From Streptomyces olivochromogenes (GTDB lineage: Bacteria > Actinomycetota > Actinomycetes > Streptomycetales > Streptomycetaceae), in NCBI RefSeq assembly GCF_001514115.1, contig NZ_KQ948465.1:205562-269561 (forward strand): DNA of 64,000 bases, given 5' to 3'. Position 1 is the stretch's first letter; every line of letters starts with the position of its first letter. Made by a program: the position numbers and the translations under genes. Of this stretch, positions 25,391-34,672 are shown in pieces. Below the pieces are notes generated by a model. It had not been told where the DNA came from and ran no database searches. It worked only from the letters and a program-made list of their open reading frames with translations.

Positions 25391-26692
25391 GTGAAGGTCC
25401 TCGTCATCGGTAGCGGCGCCCGCGAACACGCCCTGTGCCGTTCCCTGTCCCTCGACCCCGACGTCACCGCCCTGCACTGCGCCCCCGGGAACGCAGGCAT
25501 CGCGGAGACGGCCGAGCTGCACCCGGTCGACGCCCTCGACGGCGCCGCCGTGGCCGCGCTGGCCACGGAGCTCGGCGCCGAGCTGGTGATCGTGGGCCCG
25601 GAGGCGCCGCTCGTCGCCGGGGTCGCCGACGCCGTGCGCGCGGCGGGCATCCCCTGCTTCGGCCCCTCCGAGGAGGCCGCGCAGCTGGAAGGCTCCAAGG
25701 CCTTCGCCAAGGATGTGATGGCGGGGGCGGGCGTCCCCACGGCACGTTCGTATGTCTGCACGACGCCCGAGGAGGTCGACGAGGCGCTCGACGCCTTCGG
25801 CGCCCCGTACGTCGTGAAGGACGACGGACTCGCGGCCGGCAAGGGCGTCGTCGTGACCGACGACCTCGAGAAGGCCCGCGCGCACGCCATCGCCTGCGAC
25901 CGCGTCGTCATCGAGGAGTTCCTCGACGGCCCCGAGGTCTCCCTCTTCGCGATCACCGACGGCCAGACCGTCGTCCCGCTCCAGCCCGCCCAGGACTTCA
26001 AGCGCGCGCTGGACGGCGACGAGGGCCCGAACACCGGCGGCATGGGCGCGTACTCGCCCCTCCCGTGGGCGGACCCGAAGCTGGTCGAGGAGGTCATGGA
26101 GACCGTCCTCCAGCCGACCGTCGACGAGCTGCGCCGCCGCGGCACCCCGTTCTCCGGCCTTCTCTACGCGGGTCTGGCGATCACGAGCCGCGGTGTACGG
26201 GTGATCGAGTTCAACGCCCGTTTCGGCGACCCGGAGACCCAGGTGGTCCTGGCCCGGCTGAAGACCCCGCTCGCGGGCGTCCTGCGCGCCGCCGCCGAAG
26301 GCACCCTCGCCGATCTGGCGCCGCTGCGCTGGAGCGACGACGCGGCGGTCACCGTGGTCGTGGCCTCCCACAACTACCCCGACACCCCGCGCACCGGCGA
26401 CCCGATCACCGGGCTCGACGAGGTGGCGGCGCTGGACGCCCCGTACGCGTACGTCCTGCACGCCGGGACGAAGCACGACGGCGACGCTGTCGTCAGCGCG
26501 GGTGGCCGGGTGCTCTCCGTCACGGCGACCGGCACCGACCTCACCGAGGCCCGCGCCCGCGCGTACGCGGCGGTCGCCCGCATCGGCCTCGACGGTTCGC
26601 AGCACCGTACGGACATCGCGGCGAAGGCGGCGGCGGACGCCACGAGCGACGCCACGGCCAAGGCCACGACCGACGTCACGACCGAGGCGTAG
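25391..26692 (+). CDS. purD: phosphoribosylamine-glycine ligase (GAR synthetase)
   Basis: Second step of de novo purine synthesis: phosphoribosylamine + glycine + ATP to GAR. 433 residues; N-domain KVLVIGSGAREHAL, ATP-grasp motifs YVVKDDGLAAGKGVVV, NTGGMGAYSPLPW and EFNARFGDPETQVVL. The last ~25 residues are an Ala/Thr/Asp repeat tail not needed for the fold. GTG start with a -10 box 6 nt upstream, 101 nt after dnaX, so it probably has its own promoter. Confidence 0.97.
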   Translation: MKVLVIGSGAREHALCRSLSLDPDVTALHCAPGNAGIAETAELHPVDALDGAAVAALATELGAELVIVGPEAPLVAGVADAVRAAGIPCFGPSEEAAQLEGSKAFAKDVMAGAGVPTARSYVCTTPEEVDEALDAFGAPYVVKDDGLAAGKGVVVTDDLEKARAHAIACDRVVIEEFLDGPEVSLFAITDGQTVVPLQPAQDFKRALDGDEGPNTGGMGAYSPLPWADPKLVEEVMETVLQPTVDELRRRGTPFSGLLYAGLAITSRGVRVIEFNARFGDPETQVVLARLKTPLAGVLRAAAEGTLADLAPLRWSDDAAVTVVVASHNYPDTPRTGDPITGLDEVAALDAPYAYVLHAGTKHDGDAVVSAGGRVLSVTATGTDLTEARARAYAAVARIGLDGSQHRTDIAAKAAADATSDATAKATTDVTTEA

Positions 26693-26736
26693 AGCCCCTG
26701 ACGGAGGCGTAGCCCCCACCCCCGCACGCACCGCCG

Positions 26737-26766
26737 GGCCCCGGATTCTGTACGGAATCCGGGGCC
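26737..26766 (+). terminator. purD terminator hairpin
   Basis: GGCCCCGGATTC pairs with GAATCCGGGGCC over a 6-nt loop, 44 nt after the purD stop. The rest of the 320-nt gap up to 27013 has no gene. Confidence 0.75.
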
Positions 26767-27012
26767 TGATCCTTGCCCACGGTCATCCACCTTTCCCCAA
26801 AGCCATTCCATCGAGTGAGCGATGCCCCATCCGGCTGACGGGGGCCGAGGCCCCAACTAGGGTGCGGCGAAAGCGTTCCGGCACTTGGCCCACCGGCATT
26901 GCGATGTCGGTGGTGGGTGCCACAGTGGGGGAGTGAGCAACACCAGGGCATCCTTCGGCGCGGGCTGCGAGACAGCTCGGGCCGGGCCGACAGCAGGGGG
27001 TGACATCCGGTC

Positions 27013-28938
27013 GTGACCGGTATGGGTGTGGAGGTGGGCGCGCAGACCGCGCGCTCCCGGGCGCTCGCCGTGCTGCGTATCCGCAGCAGGGCGCTGGCCG
27101 TCGCCCTGCTGCCCGCGGCCGTCGCCGTCGTGCTGCTCGTCGGCGGCTCGACCGGGCACATCACCGGCGGAAGCTGGCCCGTCACTCGCTTGATCGTGAC
27201 GGTCCTCGCCGCCCTCGTGCTGCTCGCCGCCGCGGGCATCGCGCTCGTCGTCGCCCGCGCGCGGCCCGCCGTGAGCCCCACGGTCCCGATCGCGGAGGCT
27301 TCCGCTCCCGACCTCTACCGCCTGGTCCGGGACCTGGCCGACCGCCTCGACGTCCCGCCGCCCTCGGCGATAGCGCTGACCCCCGACTGCGACAGCTGGC
27401 TGGAGGACCGCACCCACCCGGCGCACGGCCCGCCGCCGCCCGAGCACCGCGACGAAATAGCGGGCGCACGAGGGGTGGGGGGCGGAGCAGGGCGTCCCCG
27501 CCGAGCCCCCGCGGCTCCCGTCCTCGTCATCGGCTCGCCCTTCCTGTGGTGGATGCGGGTCGGGGAGCTGCGCGCGGTCCTCGCCCCGGTCGTCGCCGGT
27601 ACGGGCCCTTCGGCGCACCCCGACATAGCCGCGGCCCGCCGTTTCGTACGGGGTCTGGACGCGGCCGTGGCCGTGACCTCCGAACCCGCCCGCGGCCCCC
27701 TGGTCCGCACGGTCCTCGCCGGTGTCGGCTGGGTGACCCGCCTGCTGCTGCGCAGCTGCCGGGGGCATGCGGCCGAGATGGAACGGGGAGTGGCGGCTGC
27801 CGCGGCCGAGCGTGCACAGGCTGTGGACTACGGCCTGCGGATCGTCGCTCAGGAACAGGTCGGCCTGGCGTACGCGGGCTGGGACCGGCTGCTGACCCGG
27901 GTCGCGCTGCCCGCCTGGCGGATGGGCCGCTGGCCGTCCCGGCTGGACGCGGGTGTCGTAGCGGCCCTCACCGAACTGTCGCGCCGTGACCGGCTGGCCG
28001 AGGGCTTCGCCTCCCGCCTCGGCGAGCGTCCCGCCTGCGACCTGCTCGAAGAGCCCGGCTCGGTGGACGAGGCGTCCTCACTGCTCGCCGCGCGTCTCTT
28101 CCACGGCGGGCCCGCGGAGCCCGGACCCGACTGGGCGCCGGTGGACTGGCAGGAGTATCCGGACGAGGTCGTCGACCGCACCTGGCGCACCGAAGCGGCC
28201 CGGCTGCACCGGGTGCTGGACGCGCTGGGCGTCCGCCACCCCACGGATCCGACCCAGCCCGACCAGGGCGGTCCGACGCTGGCACGCGTGCTCGACCATC
28301 TGACCGCGCCTGCCATGCCGGCCACGGACGACGCCGACCTCTCCATCGATCGGCGCGAGGCGTACGGGGAGAGGGGCACGGGCGTGAGCCTGAACGAGAC
28401 AGGGGCCGAGGCGAAGACAGAGGCCGAGGCGAAGGCCGAGGTGGAGGCCAAGGCCGAGGTGGAGGCCAAGGGCGAGGTAGAAGCCGAGGAGGAGATCGGG
28501 GAGGACGGCGAGCCCGTGCTCGGGAGTGAGCGGACGGCGGCGCTCGCGGCCGGGCTCAGCGCGGAGCTGGCCCGTGAGGAGGCGGCGGCGCCGACCGTCG
28601 CGTCCGGGCCGGCCGGGGGTGCGGAGCAGCCGGGCCCCGACTGGTCGTTCTGGGACGACGGGATGCTGCCGCTCTTTCCGCTCCAGCCGCCGCGCAGTGG
28701 GCGTGAGCTGTTGGCCGACCATGTCACCGCGATGGTCTGTTGTGCGGCGATGGACACCGCCGGGGCGGCGCCGGGGCTCGACTGGCTCGATGGCCCCGCC
28801 CTTCTCGTCGACGGGGTGCGGGCCGCCGATCTGGGACCGCGGGTCCTGACCCTCGTCGAGGACGGTGACCCGGAACCTCTCCGGGACTGGCTCCGCCACC
28901 TGGGCGTCCGCCCCGAGAAACCGGTCCGCCTGGTCTGA
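27013..28938 (+). CDS. large membrane protein, apparently a degenerate M48-type peptidase
   Basis: 641 residues from GTG 27013. Two N-terminal membrane helices (ALAVALLPAAVAVVLLVGG; LIVTVLAALVLLAAAGIALVV). The next part follows the M48 peptidase layout (APDLYRLVRDLADRLDVPPPSAIAL, VLVIGSPFLWWMRVGELRAVLAP), but where the HExxH zinc motif is expected (about residues 190-196) it reads LAPVVAGTG, so it should be inactive. A Glu/Ala/Lys repeat segment lies near residues 465-495. Function unknown; conserved between purD and purC in Streptomyces as far as I know. Confidence 0.7.
   Translation: MTGMGVEVGAQTARSRALAVLRIRSRALAVALLPAAVAVVLLVGGSTGHITGGSWPVTRLIVTVLAALVLLAAAGIALVVARARPAVSPTVPIAEASAPDLYRLVRDLADRLDVPPPSAIALTPDCDSWLEDRTHPAHGPPPPEHRDEIAGARGVGGGAGRPRRAPAAPVLVIGSPFLWWMRVGELRAVLAPVVAGTGPSAHPDIAAARRFVRGLDAAVAVTSEPARGPLVRTVLAGVGWVTRLLLRSCRGHAAEMERGVAAAAAERAQAVDYGLRIVAQEQVGLAYAGWDRLLTRVALPAWRMGRWPSRLDAGVVAALTELSRRDRLAEGFASRLGERPACDLLEEPGSVDEASSLLAARLFHGGPAEPGPDWAPVDWQEYPDEVVDRTWRTEAARLHRVLDALGVRHPTDPTQPDQGGPTLARVLDHLTAPAMPATDDADLSIDRREAYGERGTGVSLNETGAEAKTEAEAKAEVEAKAEVEAKGEVEAEEEIGEDGEPVLGSERTAALAAGLSAELAREEAAAPTVASGPAGGAEQPGPDWSFWDDGMLPLFPLQPPRSGRELLADHVTAMVCCAAMDTAGAAPGLDWLDGPALLVDGVRAADLGPRVLTLVEDGDPEPLRDWLRHLGVRPEKPVRLV
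28407..28494. repeat. in-gene tandem repeats encoding an EAKAEVEAK-type segment
   Basis: Units of about 18 bp (gaggccaaggccgaggtg and variants) repeat four to five times within the preceding gene, giving an acidic/basic helical linker. Confidence 0.6.
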
Positions 28939-29126
28939 CACCGCCACCACCACCGTCCCCACTCCAGCCACCCATATCCGCCCCTTCAACCGGATGACCG
29001 CGTTCCGTTCACGTCAATTCGCGACGAACGGTGACGGAGTGCGTGCGTAATGTGATGTGCTGGGACCGATCGCGCGCAGGGCAGAGGCTTACAGAACCGA
29101 CGGGGGCACGAGGGAGGGGAGCAGGC

Positions 29127-30680
29127 ATGGGGTCGGAGCAGATCCGCCGCTGGGAGTCGGGCGCACTGGCGCACGCCGTGACGGACCCCTTCGGCCAGGG
29201 CCCCGTTCCCTGGCTCAGGGGCGACGAGCAGTACTTCGACGACACGGGCCATGTCGTCCCGTGGTACATCGATCACATTGATCACGTCGATCAGGCAGGT
29301 CGGCCCGGTCAGCCAGGTCGGGCCGGGGGTCCCGGTGGCTCCGCCACCCTCCAGGGTTCCCGCAAGCCCCCCATCCCCCACCCCCGCGCCGGCGGCCCCC
29401 GCCCGGCCGACGACGTGCACCGCCAGATCAAGGGCTTCGCCTCCAACGGCGCGGCCGCGCCGGGCGAGGCCATCGACTTCCACGTCACCGTCGACCCGCC
29501 CCAGGAATTCAGCGTCGACATCTACCGCATCGGGCACTACGGAGGCGACGGGGCCAGCAAGATCACCACCAGCCCCCGCCTGTCGGGCATCGTCCAGCCG
29601 CCGCCCCTCACCGCTGACAGAACCGTTTCCTGCCATCACTGGTGGCTCTCCTGGCGCCTGCAGATCCCGAGCTACTGGAACATCGGCGCGTACGTGGCCG
29701 TACTCACCACCGCCGACGGCTACCGCTCCCACGTCCCCTTCACCGTCCGCGACAACCACCCCGCGGACCTCCTCCTCCTGCTCCCGGACATCACCTGGCA
29801 GGCGTACAACCTCTACCCGGAGGACGGGCACACCGGCGCCAGCCTCTACCACGCCTGGGACGAGAACGGCCGTCTGCTCGGCGAGTCCGAGGCCGCGACG
29901 ACGGTCTCCTTCGACCGCCCTTACGCCGGCGCGGGCCTTCCCCTCCACGTCGGCCACGCCTACGACTTCATCCGCTGGGCCGAGCGCTACGGCTACGACA
30001 TCGCCTACGCCGACGCCCGCGACCTGCACGCCGGCCGCGTCGACCCCACCCGCTACCGCGGCCTGGTCTTCCCGGGGCACGACGAGTACTGGTCGTCGGC
30101 CATGCGCCGCAACGTGGAACTCGCCCGCGAGAACGGCACCTCCCTGGTCTTCCTCTCCGCCAACACCATGTACTGGCAGGTGGAGTTGGCCCCGTCCCCG
30201 TCCGGCGTCGCCGACCGCCTGCTGACCTGCCGCAAACGCAGGGGCCCGGGACGGCCGGCGCTGTGGCGCGAGATCGACCGCCCTGAGCAGCAGCTCATCG
30301 GCATCCAGTACGCGGGCAGGGTCCCGGAACCCCACCCCCTGGTCGTGCGCAACGCCGACCACTGGCTGTGGGAGTCGACCGGCGCACACGAGGGCGACGA
30401 ACTCGACGGCATGGTCGCGGGCGAGGCCGACCGCTACTTCCCGCGCACCCCGCTGCCCGAGCACCAGGGCCGCATCCTGCTCGCCCACTCCCCGTACCAG
30501 GACAGCGAGGGCGCCACCCGCCACCAGGAGACCTCCCTCTACCGGGCCCCCTCCGGCGCCCTGGTCTTCGCGGCCGGGACGTTCGCGTGGTCCCCGGCCC
30601 TGGACCGGCCCGGGCACGTCGACGCCCGTGTCCAGCGAGCCACCGCGAACCTCCTCGACCGCATCTGCAAACGCGACTGA
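29127..30680 (+). CDS. N,N-dimethylformamidase beta-subunit-like protein
   Basis: 517 residues from ATG 29127 (GGGAGGGGAG upstream). Similar to the large-subunit C-terminal domain of dimethylformamidase: an Ig-like N-part (AIDFHVTVDPPQEFSVDIYRIGHYGG), then a class I glutamine-amidotransferase-like domain (LVFPGHDEYWSSAMRRNVELARENGTSLVFLSAN). Known relatives include DMFase and many uncharacterised actinobacterial proteins, so amide hydrolysis is only a guess. Residues ~50-73 contain an unusual repeat insert (IDHIDHVDQAGRPGQPGRAG). No signal peptide seen. Confidence 0.75.
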   Translation: MGSEQIRRWESGALAHAVTDPFGQGPVPWLRGDEQYFDDTGHVVPWYIDHIDHVDQAGRPGQPGRAGGPGGSATLQGSRKPPIPHPRAGGPRPADDVHRQIKGFASNGAAAPGEAIDFHVTVDPPQEFSVDIYRIGHYGGDGASKITTSPRLSGIVQPPPLTADRTVSCHHWWLSWRLQIPSYWNIGAYVAVLTTADGYRSHVPFTVRDNHPADLLLLLPDITWQAYNLYPEDGHTGASLYHAWDENGRLLGESEAATTVSFDRPYAGAGLPLHVGHAYDFIRWAERYGYDIAYADARDLHAGRVDPTRYRGLVFPGHDEYWSSAMRRNVELARENGTSLVFLSANTMYWQVELAPSPSGVADRLLTCRKRRGPGRPALWREIDRPEQQLIGIQYAGRVPEPHPLVVRNADHWLWESTGAHEGDELDGMVAGEADRYFPRTPLPEHQGRILLAHSPYQDSEGATRHQETSLYRAPSGALVFAAGTFAWSPALDRPGHVDARVQRATANLLDRICKRD

Positions 30681-30705
30681 GGAACCCCCTGGCCGAAGCC
30701 GCTCT

Positions 30706-30715
30706 CCGTATACGG
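30706..30715. promoter_or_regulatory. palindrome CCGTATACGG upstream of purC
   Basis: Perfect 10-bp palindrome 40 nt before the purC start. Possible operator; no matching site is seen at other pur genes in the window. Confidence 0.25.
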
Positions 30716-30754
30716 GAGAATCGAGCCAATTGGACAGAACCACGGGGAGGAACC

Positions 30755-31654
30755 GTGTCCGGATTCGTCGAAAAGCCCGAGCCCCTCCAGGTCCCGGGTC
30801 TGGTACATCTGCACACCGGCAAGGTGCGCGACCTGTACCAGAACGAGGCGGGCGACCTCGTGATGATCGCCAGTGACCGCATCTCCGCCTACGACTGGGT
30901 GCTGCCCACCGAGATCCCCGACAAGGGCCGGGTCCTCACCCAGCTCTCGCTGTGGTGGTTCGACAAGCTCGCCGACCTGGTCCCCAACCATGTGCTGAGC
31001 ACCGAGCTCCCGCCGGGCGCCCCCGCCGACTGGGAGGGCCGCACCCTCATCTGCAAGTCCCTGCGGATGACGCCGGTCGAGTGCGTCGCGCGCGGCTATC
31101 TCACCGGCTCGGGCCTCGTCGAGTACGACGAGTCCCGCACGGTCTGCGGCCTCGCCCTCCCCGAGGGCCTCGTCGACGGCTCGGAGCTCCCCGCGCCGAT
31201 CTTCACCCCCGCCACCAAGGCCGCGGTCGGCGAGCACGACGAGAACGTGTCGTACGAGGAGGTCGCCCGCCAGGTCGGCGCCGAGACGGCGGCCCAGCTG
31301 CGCCAGACGACCCTCGCCGTCTACGGCCGCGCCCGTGACATCGCGCGCGAGCGCGGCATCATCCTCGCGGACACCAAGTTCGAGTTCGGCTACGAGGGCG
31401 AGACGCTCGTCCTCGCCGACGAGGTGCTGACCCCGGACTCCTCCCGCTTCTGGCCCGCCGACGTGTGGGAGCCGGGCCACGCCCAGCCGTCCTTCGACAA
31501 GCAGTTCGTCCGCGACTGGCTGACGTCTCCCGGGTCGGGCTGGGACCGCAGGAGCGAGCAGCCCCCGCCGCCGCTGCCGCAGCACATCGTGGACGCGACC
31601 AGCGCCAAGTACATCGAGGCGTACGAGCGCCTGACCGGCATCAGCTGGAGCTGA
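30755..31654 (+). CDS. purC: phosphoribosylaminoimidazole-succinocarboxamide synthase
   Basis: Joins CAIR and aspartate to give SAICAR in purine synthesis. 299 residues, the longer actinobacterial form. Motifs: HTGKVRDLY near the start, IASDRISAYDWVLPTEIPDKG, VECVARGYLTGSG, and ADTKFEFGYEGETLVLADEVLTPDSSRFW. GTG 30755 is chosen because GGGGAGG lies 4 nt upstream and the sequence then fits the family start (SGFVEKPEPL). Followed by a terminator and, on the other strand, tRNA-Gly. Confidence 0.97.
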   Translation: MSGFVEKPEPLQVPGLVHLHTGKVRDLYQNEAGDLVMIASDRISAYDWVLPTEIPDKGRVLTQLSLWWFDKLADLVPNHVLSTELPPGAPADWEGRTLICKSLRMTPVECVARGYLTGSGLVEYDESRTVCGLALPEGLVDGSELPAPIFTPATKAAVGEHDENVSYEEVARQVGAETAAQLRQTTLAVYGRARDIARERGIILADTKFEFGYEGETLVLADEVLTPDSSRFWPADVWEPGHAQPSFDKQFVRDWLTSPGSGWDRRSEQPPPPLPQHIVDATSAKYIEAYERLTGISWS

Positions 31655-31672
31655 GGACGCGAAGGGCACACG

Positions 31673-31709
31673 AAGAAGCCCCCGACCCTGAAGGGCCGGG
31701 GGCTTCTTT
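31673..31709. terminator. terminator between purC and tRNA-Gly
   Basis: A 12-bp outer stem AAGAAGCCCCCG/CGGGGGCTTCTT plus a 4-bp inner stem, ending in TTT on the plus strand. It also serves the minus-strand tRNA ending at 31715. Confidence 0.85.
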
Positions 31710-31714
31710 CTCTG

Positions 31715-31787
31715 AGCGGACGACCAGGTTCGAACTGGCGACCTCAACCTTGGCAAGGTTGCGCTCTACCAACTGAGCTACGTCCGC
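31715..31787 (-). tRNA. tRNA-Gly(GCC), copy 1
   Basis: 73 nt; acceptor GCGGACG/CGTCCGC; anticodon loop TTGCCAA reads GCC; canonical D-arm (GCTCAGTTGGTAGAGC) and T-arm (CCAGTTCGAACCTGG). No encoded CCA. Confidence 0.95.
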
Positions 31788-31809
31788 ATGCGCTGTGGTG
31801 CGAGGACAA

Positions 31810-32466
31810 CTATACCCAACCTCGCTCCCGTGCGAGACGCACCGCCGCGTGACGGTTCTCCGCCCCGAGTTTCGAGACGGCAGACGAGAGATAGTTGCGT
31901 ACCGTCCCCTGGGACAGTGCCGCCCGCTCCGCGATCTCCGCGACGGGCGCCCCGTCGGCGGCGAACTCGAGCACCTCGGCCTCGCGCGCGGTCAGGGGCG
32001 AGTCCCCGGCGGAGATCGCGTCCGCGGCCAATTCCGGGTCCACATAACGGTTTCCCGCATGCACGGTACGAATGATCTCCGCGAGCCGCTGTGCGCTCAC
32101 CGTCTTCGGGACGAACCCGCGCACACCTGCCGCGAGCGCTCGCTTCAGATGCCCGGGCCGCCCGTGACTCGTCACGATCAGCACCTGGCAGCCGGGCAGT
32201 TCGGCCCGTAGCGATGTGGCCACCCTCACACCGTCCGCTCCCGGCATCTGCAGATCCAGAACGGCGACATCGGGCGCGTGCGCCAGCGCCATCGCCAGCG
32301 CCTCGGGCCCGGTCGCGGCCTCGGCGACCACCACGAGGTCGTCCTCCAGTCCCAGCAGCGCGGCGAGCGCACCCCTGATCAGATGCTCGTCGTCGGCGAG
32401 CAACAGCCGCACGGGAGGTGCGGAAGGGACAGGAGGGGTGGATGAGGCGGGTGGGGTGGACGTCAT
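31810..32466 (-). CDS. NarL/FixJ-family response regulator
   Basis: 218 residues. Receiver domain with acidic pocket LLLADDEH, phospho-acceptor Asp in VAVLDLQMPGADG and signature Lys in GFVPKTV; then a LuxR-type HTH (LTAREAEVLEFAADGAPVAEIAERAALSQGTVRNYLSSAVSKL). Its ATG overlaps the histidine kinase stop by 4 nt (ATGA at 32463-32466). Last gene of an ABC-transporter/two-component operon, which suggests it regulates that transporter. Confidence 0.95.
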   Translation of the reverse strand: MTSTPPASSTPPVPSAPPVRLLLADDEHLIRGALAALLGLEDDLVVVAEAATGPEALAMALAHAPDVAVLDLQMPGADGVRVATSLRAELPGCQVLIVTSHGRPGHLKRALAAGVRGFVPKTVSAQRLAEIIRTVHAGNRYVDPELAADAISAGDSPLTAREAEVLEFAADGAPVAEIAERAALSQGTVRNYLSSAVSKLGAENRHAAVRLARERGWV

Positions 32467-33827
32467 GGGGTGACCTCGCTCACAGGGTGGGGGACGGGCC
32501 GGGGCGACCCACCCGGTTCTGAGGCCGGAGCCGGAGCCTGTTCCGGGGCCGGAGCCTGTTCCGGGACCGAGTCAGGGGGCAGCGGCACCTCGGCGGTCAG
32601 GCGGAACAGATCAGTCCCAGCGGGCCCGGCCCGCAGCACCCCGTCCACCTCCCTGAGCCGCTCCCGCAGCCCGGCGAGCCCGGACCCCCTTCCCGGCCCG
32701 GCGATACCGGGATCGGTACTGGTATCCGTACTCGAACCGGTACCAGTACCGCTACCGGGCGCCCCGTCGTTCTCGACGGTGAGGGTCACCCGGCCCTCCG
32801 CCACCCGCAGGGACACCGCGCACCTTCCGGCGTCCCCGTGCCGCAGCACGTTCGTCGTCGCCTCCCGTACGACCCAGCCGAGCGCGGACTGGATCTCCGC
32901 GGGCAGTCCGGTCACCGGGCCGCTGACCTCGCAGTCGATGCCGGCGGCCGTCAACACGCCCTGCGCTCCCGCGAGTTCGGTCCGGAGATCGGCCTCGCGG
33001 TAGCCGCGTACGACCTCGCGGACCTCCCGCTGCGTCTCCCGCGCTATCCGCTGGACCTCGATCATCTGCTCCACGGCCTCCGGCCGTCCGCGGCGCGCCA
33101 GTTGCACGGCGAGCTCGCTCTTCAGCGCGACCACCGCCAGGTTGCGGCCCATCACGTCGTGCAGATCGCGCCCGAAGCGCAGCCGTTCCTCGGCGACGGC
33201 GAGCCGGGCCCGGGTCTCGCGGGCCTCGTCGAGTTCGTAGACGGCGTTCAGCATCCAGACGGAGAAGGCGGAGGCGAAGGTGAAGAAGCCGGCGGCGAGG
33301 ACGACCGCACCGGCGGTGACGGCGGCGCCGGGTGCCGGGACACCCGCCAGGACGGCCACGGCGCCGGCGCCCAGGGCGGCGCCGAGCACGCCGTACACCA
33401 TGCGTCGTGTCTCGCGCACCGCGAGGGCCAGGGTGCTGATCCCGAACGACAGGACGCCGACGAACACCGTGCCCGCCGCGGCCCCGTTGTCCGTGCCGCG
33501 CGGGCCGTGCAGCGCGAGCACCAGGTTCACGACGGCGATCACCACGGTGGCGGTGCCCAGCGCCCAGAGCAGCCGTACCGGCAGGGGGCGGCGGCCGCGG
33601 GTCCAGTCCAGGGTCAGCGAGGCGGTCACCGCGCCGAGCGCGGCGTGCGCGCTCACCAGCAGGAACAGGATCCAGTTCACCGGGGCGGGCACGTATCCGA
33701 AGGCCGGCAGCGCGAAGGCGGCGACCTCGACGAACGGGAAGGTGTGGAACGACCACCGTGTGTACGTCTCGACCTTCGCCGGCGTGCTCTTGCCGCGCCA
33801 CCAGCCACCGCGCCCGCTCATGCCCAT
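32463..33827 (-). CDS. membrane histidine kinase (NarL-partner type)
   Basis: About 454 residues from ATG 33827 (the frame is open further upstream but without family features). Six or so membrane helices fill residues 20-185; then HisKA_3 dimerisation with the phosphorylated His in RFGRDLHDVMGRNLAVV, and a HATPase domain (VVREATTNVLRHGDAGRC, GSGLAGLRERLREVDG). A Gly/Ser/Thr repeat insert and a Pro/Glu-rich tail (EQAPAPEQAPAPA) are low complexity. No large extracellular domain, so a membrane-embedded 'intramembrane-sensing' kinase is likely, typical of ABC-linked envelope-stress systems. Confidence 0.92.
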   Translation of the reverse strand: MGMSGRGGWWRGKSTPAKVETYTRWSFHTFPFVEVAAFALPAFGYVPAPVNWILFLLVSAHAALGAVTASLTLDWTRGRRPLPVRLLWALGTATVVIAVVNLVLALHGPRGTDNGAAAGTVFVGVLSFGISTLALAVRETRRMVYGVLGAALGAGAVAVLAGVPAPGAAVTAGAVVLAAGFFTFASAFSVWMLNAVYELDEARETRARLAVAEERLRFGRDLHDVMGRNLAVVALKSELAVQLARRGRPEAVEQMIEVQRIARETQREVREVVRGYREADLRTELAGAQGVLTAAGIDCEVSGPVTGLPAEIQSALGWVVREATTNVLRHGDAGRCAVSLRVAEGRVTLTVENDGAPGSGTGTGSSTDTSTDPGIAGPGRGSGLAGLRERLREVDGVLRAGPAGTDLFRLTAEVPLPPDSVPEQAPAPEQAPAPASEPGGSPRPVPHPVSEVTP

Positions 33828-33841
33828 CACCGAGTCCCTGG

Positions 33842-34672
33842 TCAACGCCGCGGTTCCCAGCGGAACCACCGCCGTACAGCAAACACCGAGAGCACGATCC
33901 AGGCCACCGCCGTCCCGAGCGCGCCCAGGGTGTCGTGCGCGGAGAGGCCGCCGGTCCAGCCGCCGCGAATCAGCGTGATCACCGGGGTGAGCGGCAGCAG
34001 TTCGCAGGCCGAGGCCAGCTGGTCCGGCATGACCTGGAGGGGGAAGAAGGTGCCGGAACCGAACAGCGACACCAGCATCAAGGGCATGGCGGCGACCTGG
34101 GCACCCTCCACGCTCTTGCTGAAGTTCGCCGTGATCGCCGCGAGCGGGGGCCACATGGCCAGACCCAGGAGCAACCCCAGGACGGCGAGATGGGGTGCCG
34201 AAGGCGCGCCGACGTCCAGCAGCACGGCGCACGCGACCGTCAGGACCAGGCACTGCGCCAGGCCGATCGCGACCGAGGGCAGGGCCGCACCCGCGAGGAT
34301 CTCCGTGTCCCGCAGCTCCCCGGTGCGCAGGCGTTTGAGGACGAGCTCCTCGCGGCGGGCCGCGTACACGCTCACCAGCGAGCTGTAGACCGCGAAGAGG
34401 AGTGAGAAGCCGACGGAGGACGGCAGGACGACCGAGCCGACCGACAGCCCGGTGCCCTTCAGGTCCATCTGGTCGACCGTCGAGCGGAGGCTGAACGGCA
34501 AGAGCAGCGGCATGAACACGGCGGCGGCGAGGGTCGCCTTCGAGCGGCCCAGCAGGGTCAGTTCGGCGCGCGCCAGGGCGGCCATCCGCCCTGCGGCCGT
34601 CGTCGTACCCGTACGAGTACCCGCACCCGTACCCGCACCGGTTTCCCCGGTCGCCGGGACTGTCGCGCTCAT
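33842..34672 (-). CDS. ABC-2 type transporter permease
   Basis: 276 residues. A Thr/Gly/Arg-repeat N-terminus made by a tandem gtacccgcacccgt-like DNA tract, then six membrane helices (KATLAAAVFMPLLLPFSL, VGFSLLFAVYSSLVSVYA, SVAIGLAQCLVLTVACAVLL, APHLAVLGLLLGLAMWPPLAA, and others) and the ABC-2 motif region FPLQVMPDQLASACELLPLTPVITLIRGGW. Its ATG overlaps the ATPase stop (34669-34672). Probably exports a drug, lipid or peptide; ligand unknown. Confidence 0.9.
   Translation of the reverse strand: MSATVPATGETGAGTGAGTRTGTTTAAGRMAALARAELTLLGRSKATLAAAVFMPLLLPFSLRSTVDQMDLKGTGLSVGSVVLPSSVGFSLLFAVYSSLVSVYAARREELVLKRLRTGELRDTEILAGAALPSVAIGLAQCLVLTVACAVLLDVGAPSAPHLAVLGLLLGLAMWPPLAAITANFSKSVEGAQVAAMPLMLVSLFGSGTFFPLQVMPDQLASACELLPLTPVITLIRGGWTGGLSAHDTLGALGTAVAWIVLSVFAVRRWFRWEPRR

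Noticed and set aside
25391..26692. C-terminal Ala/Thr repeat of purD as a fused domain
   Set aside because: Too short and low complexity; core enzyme is complete before it.
31715..31787. Peptides such as RTTRFELATSTLARLRSTN read through tRNA-Gly genes
   Set aside because: They are translations of tRNA sequence on the plus strand.
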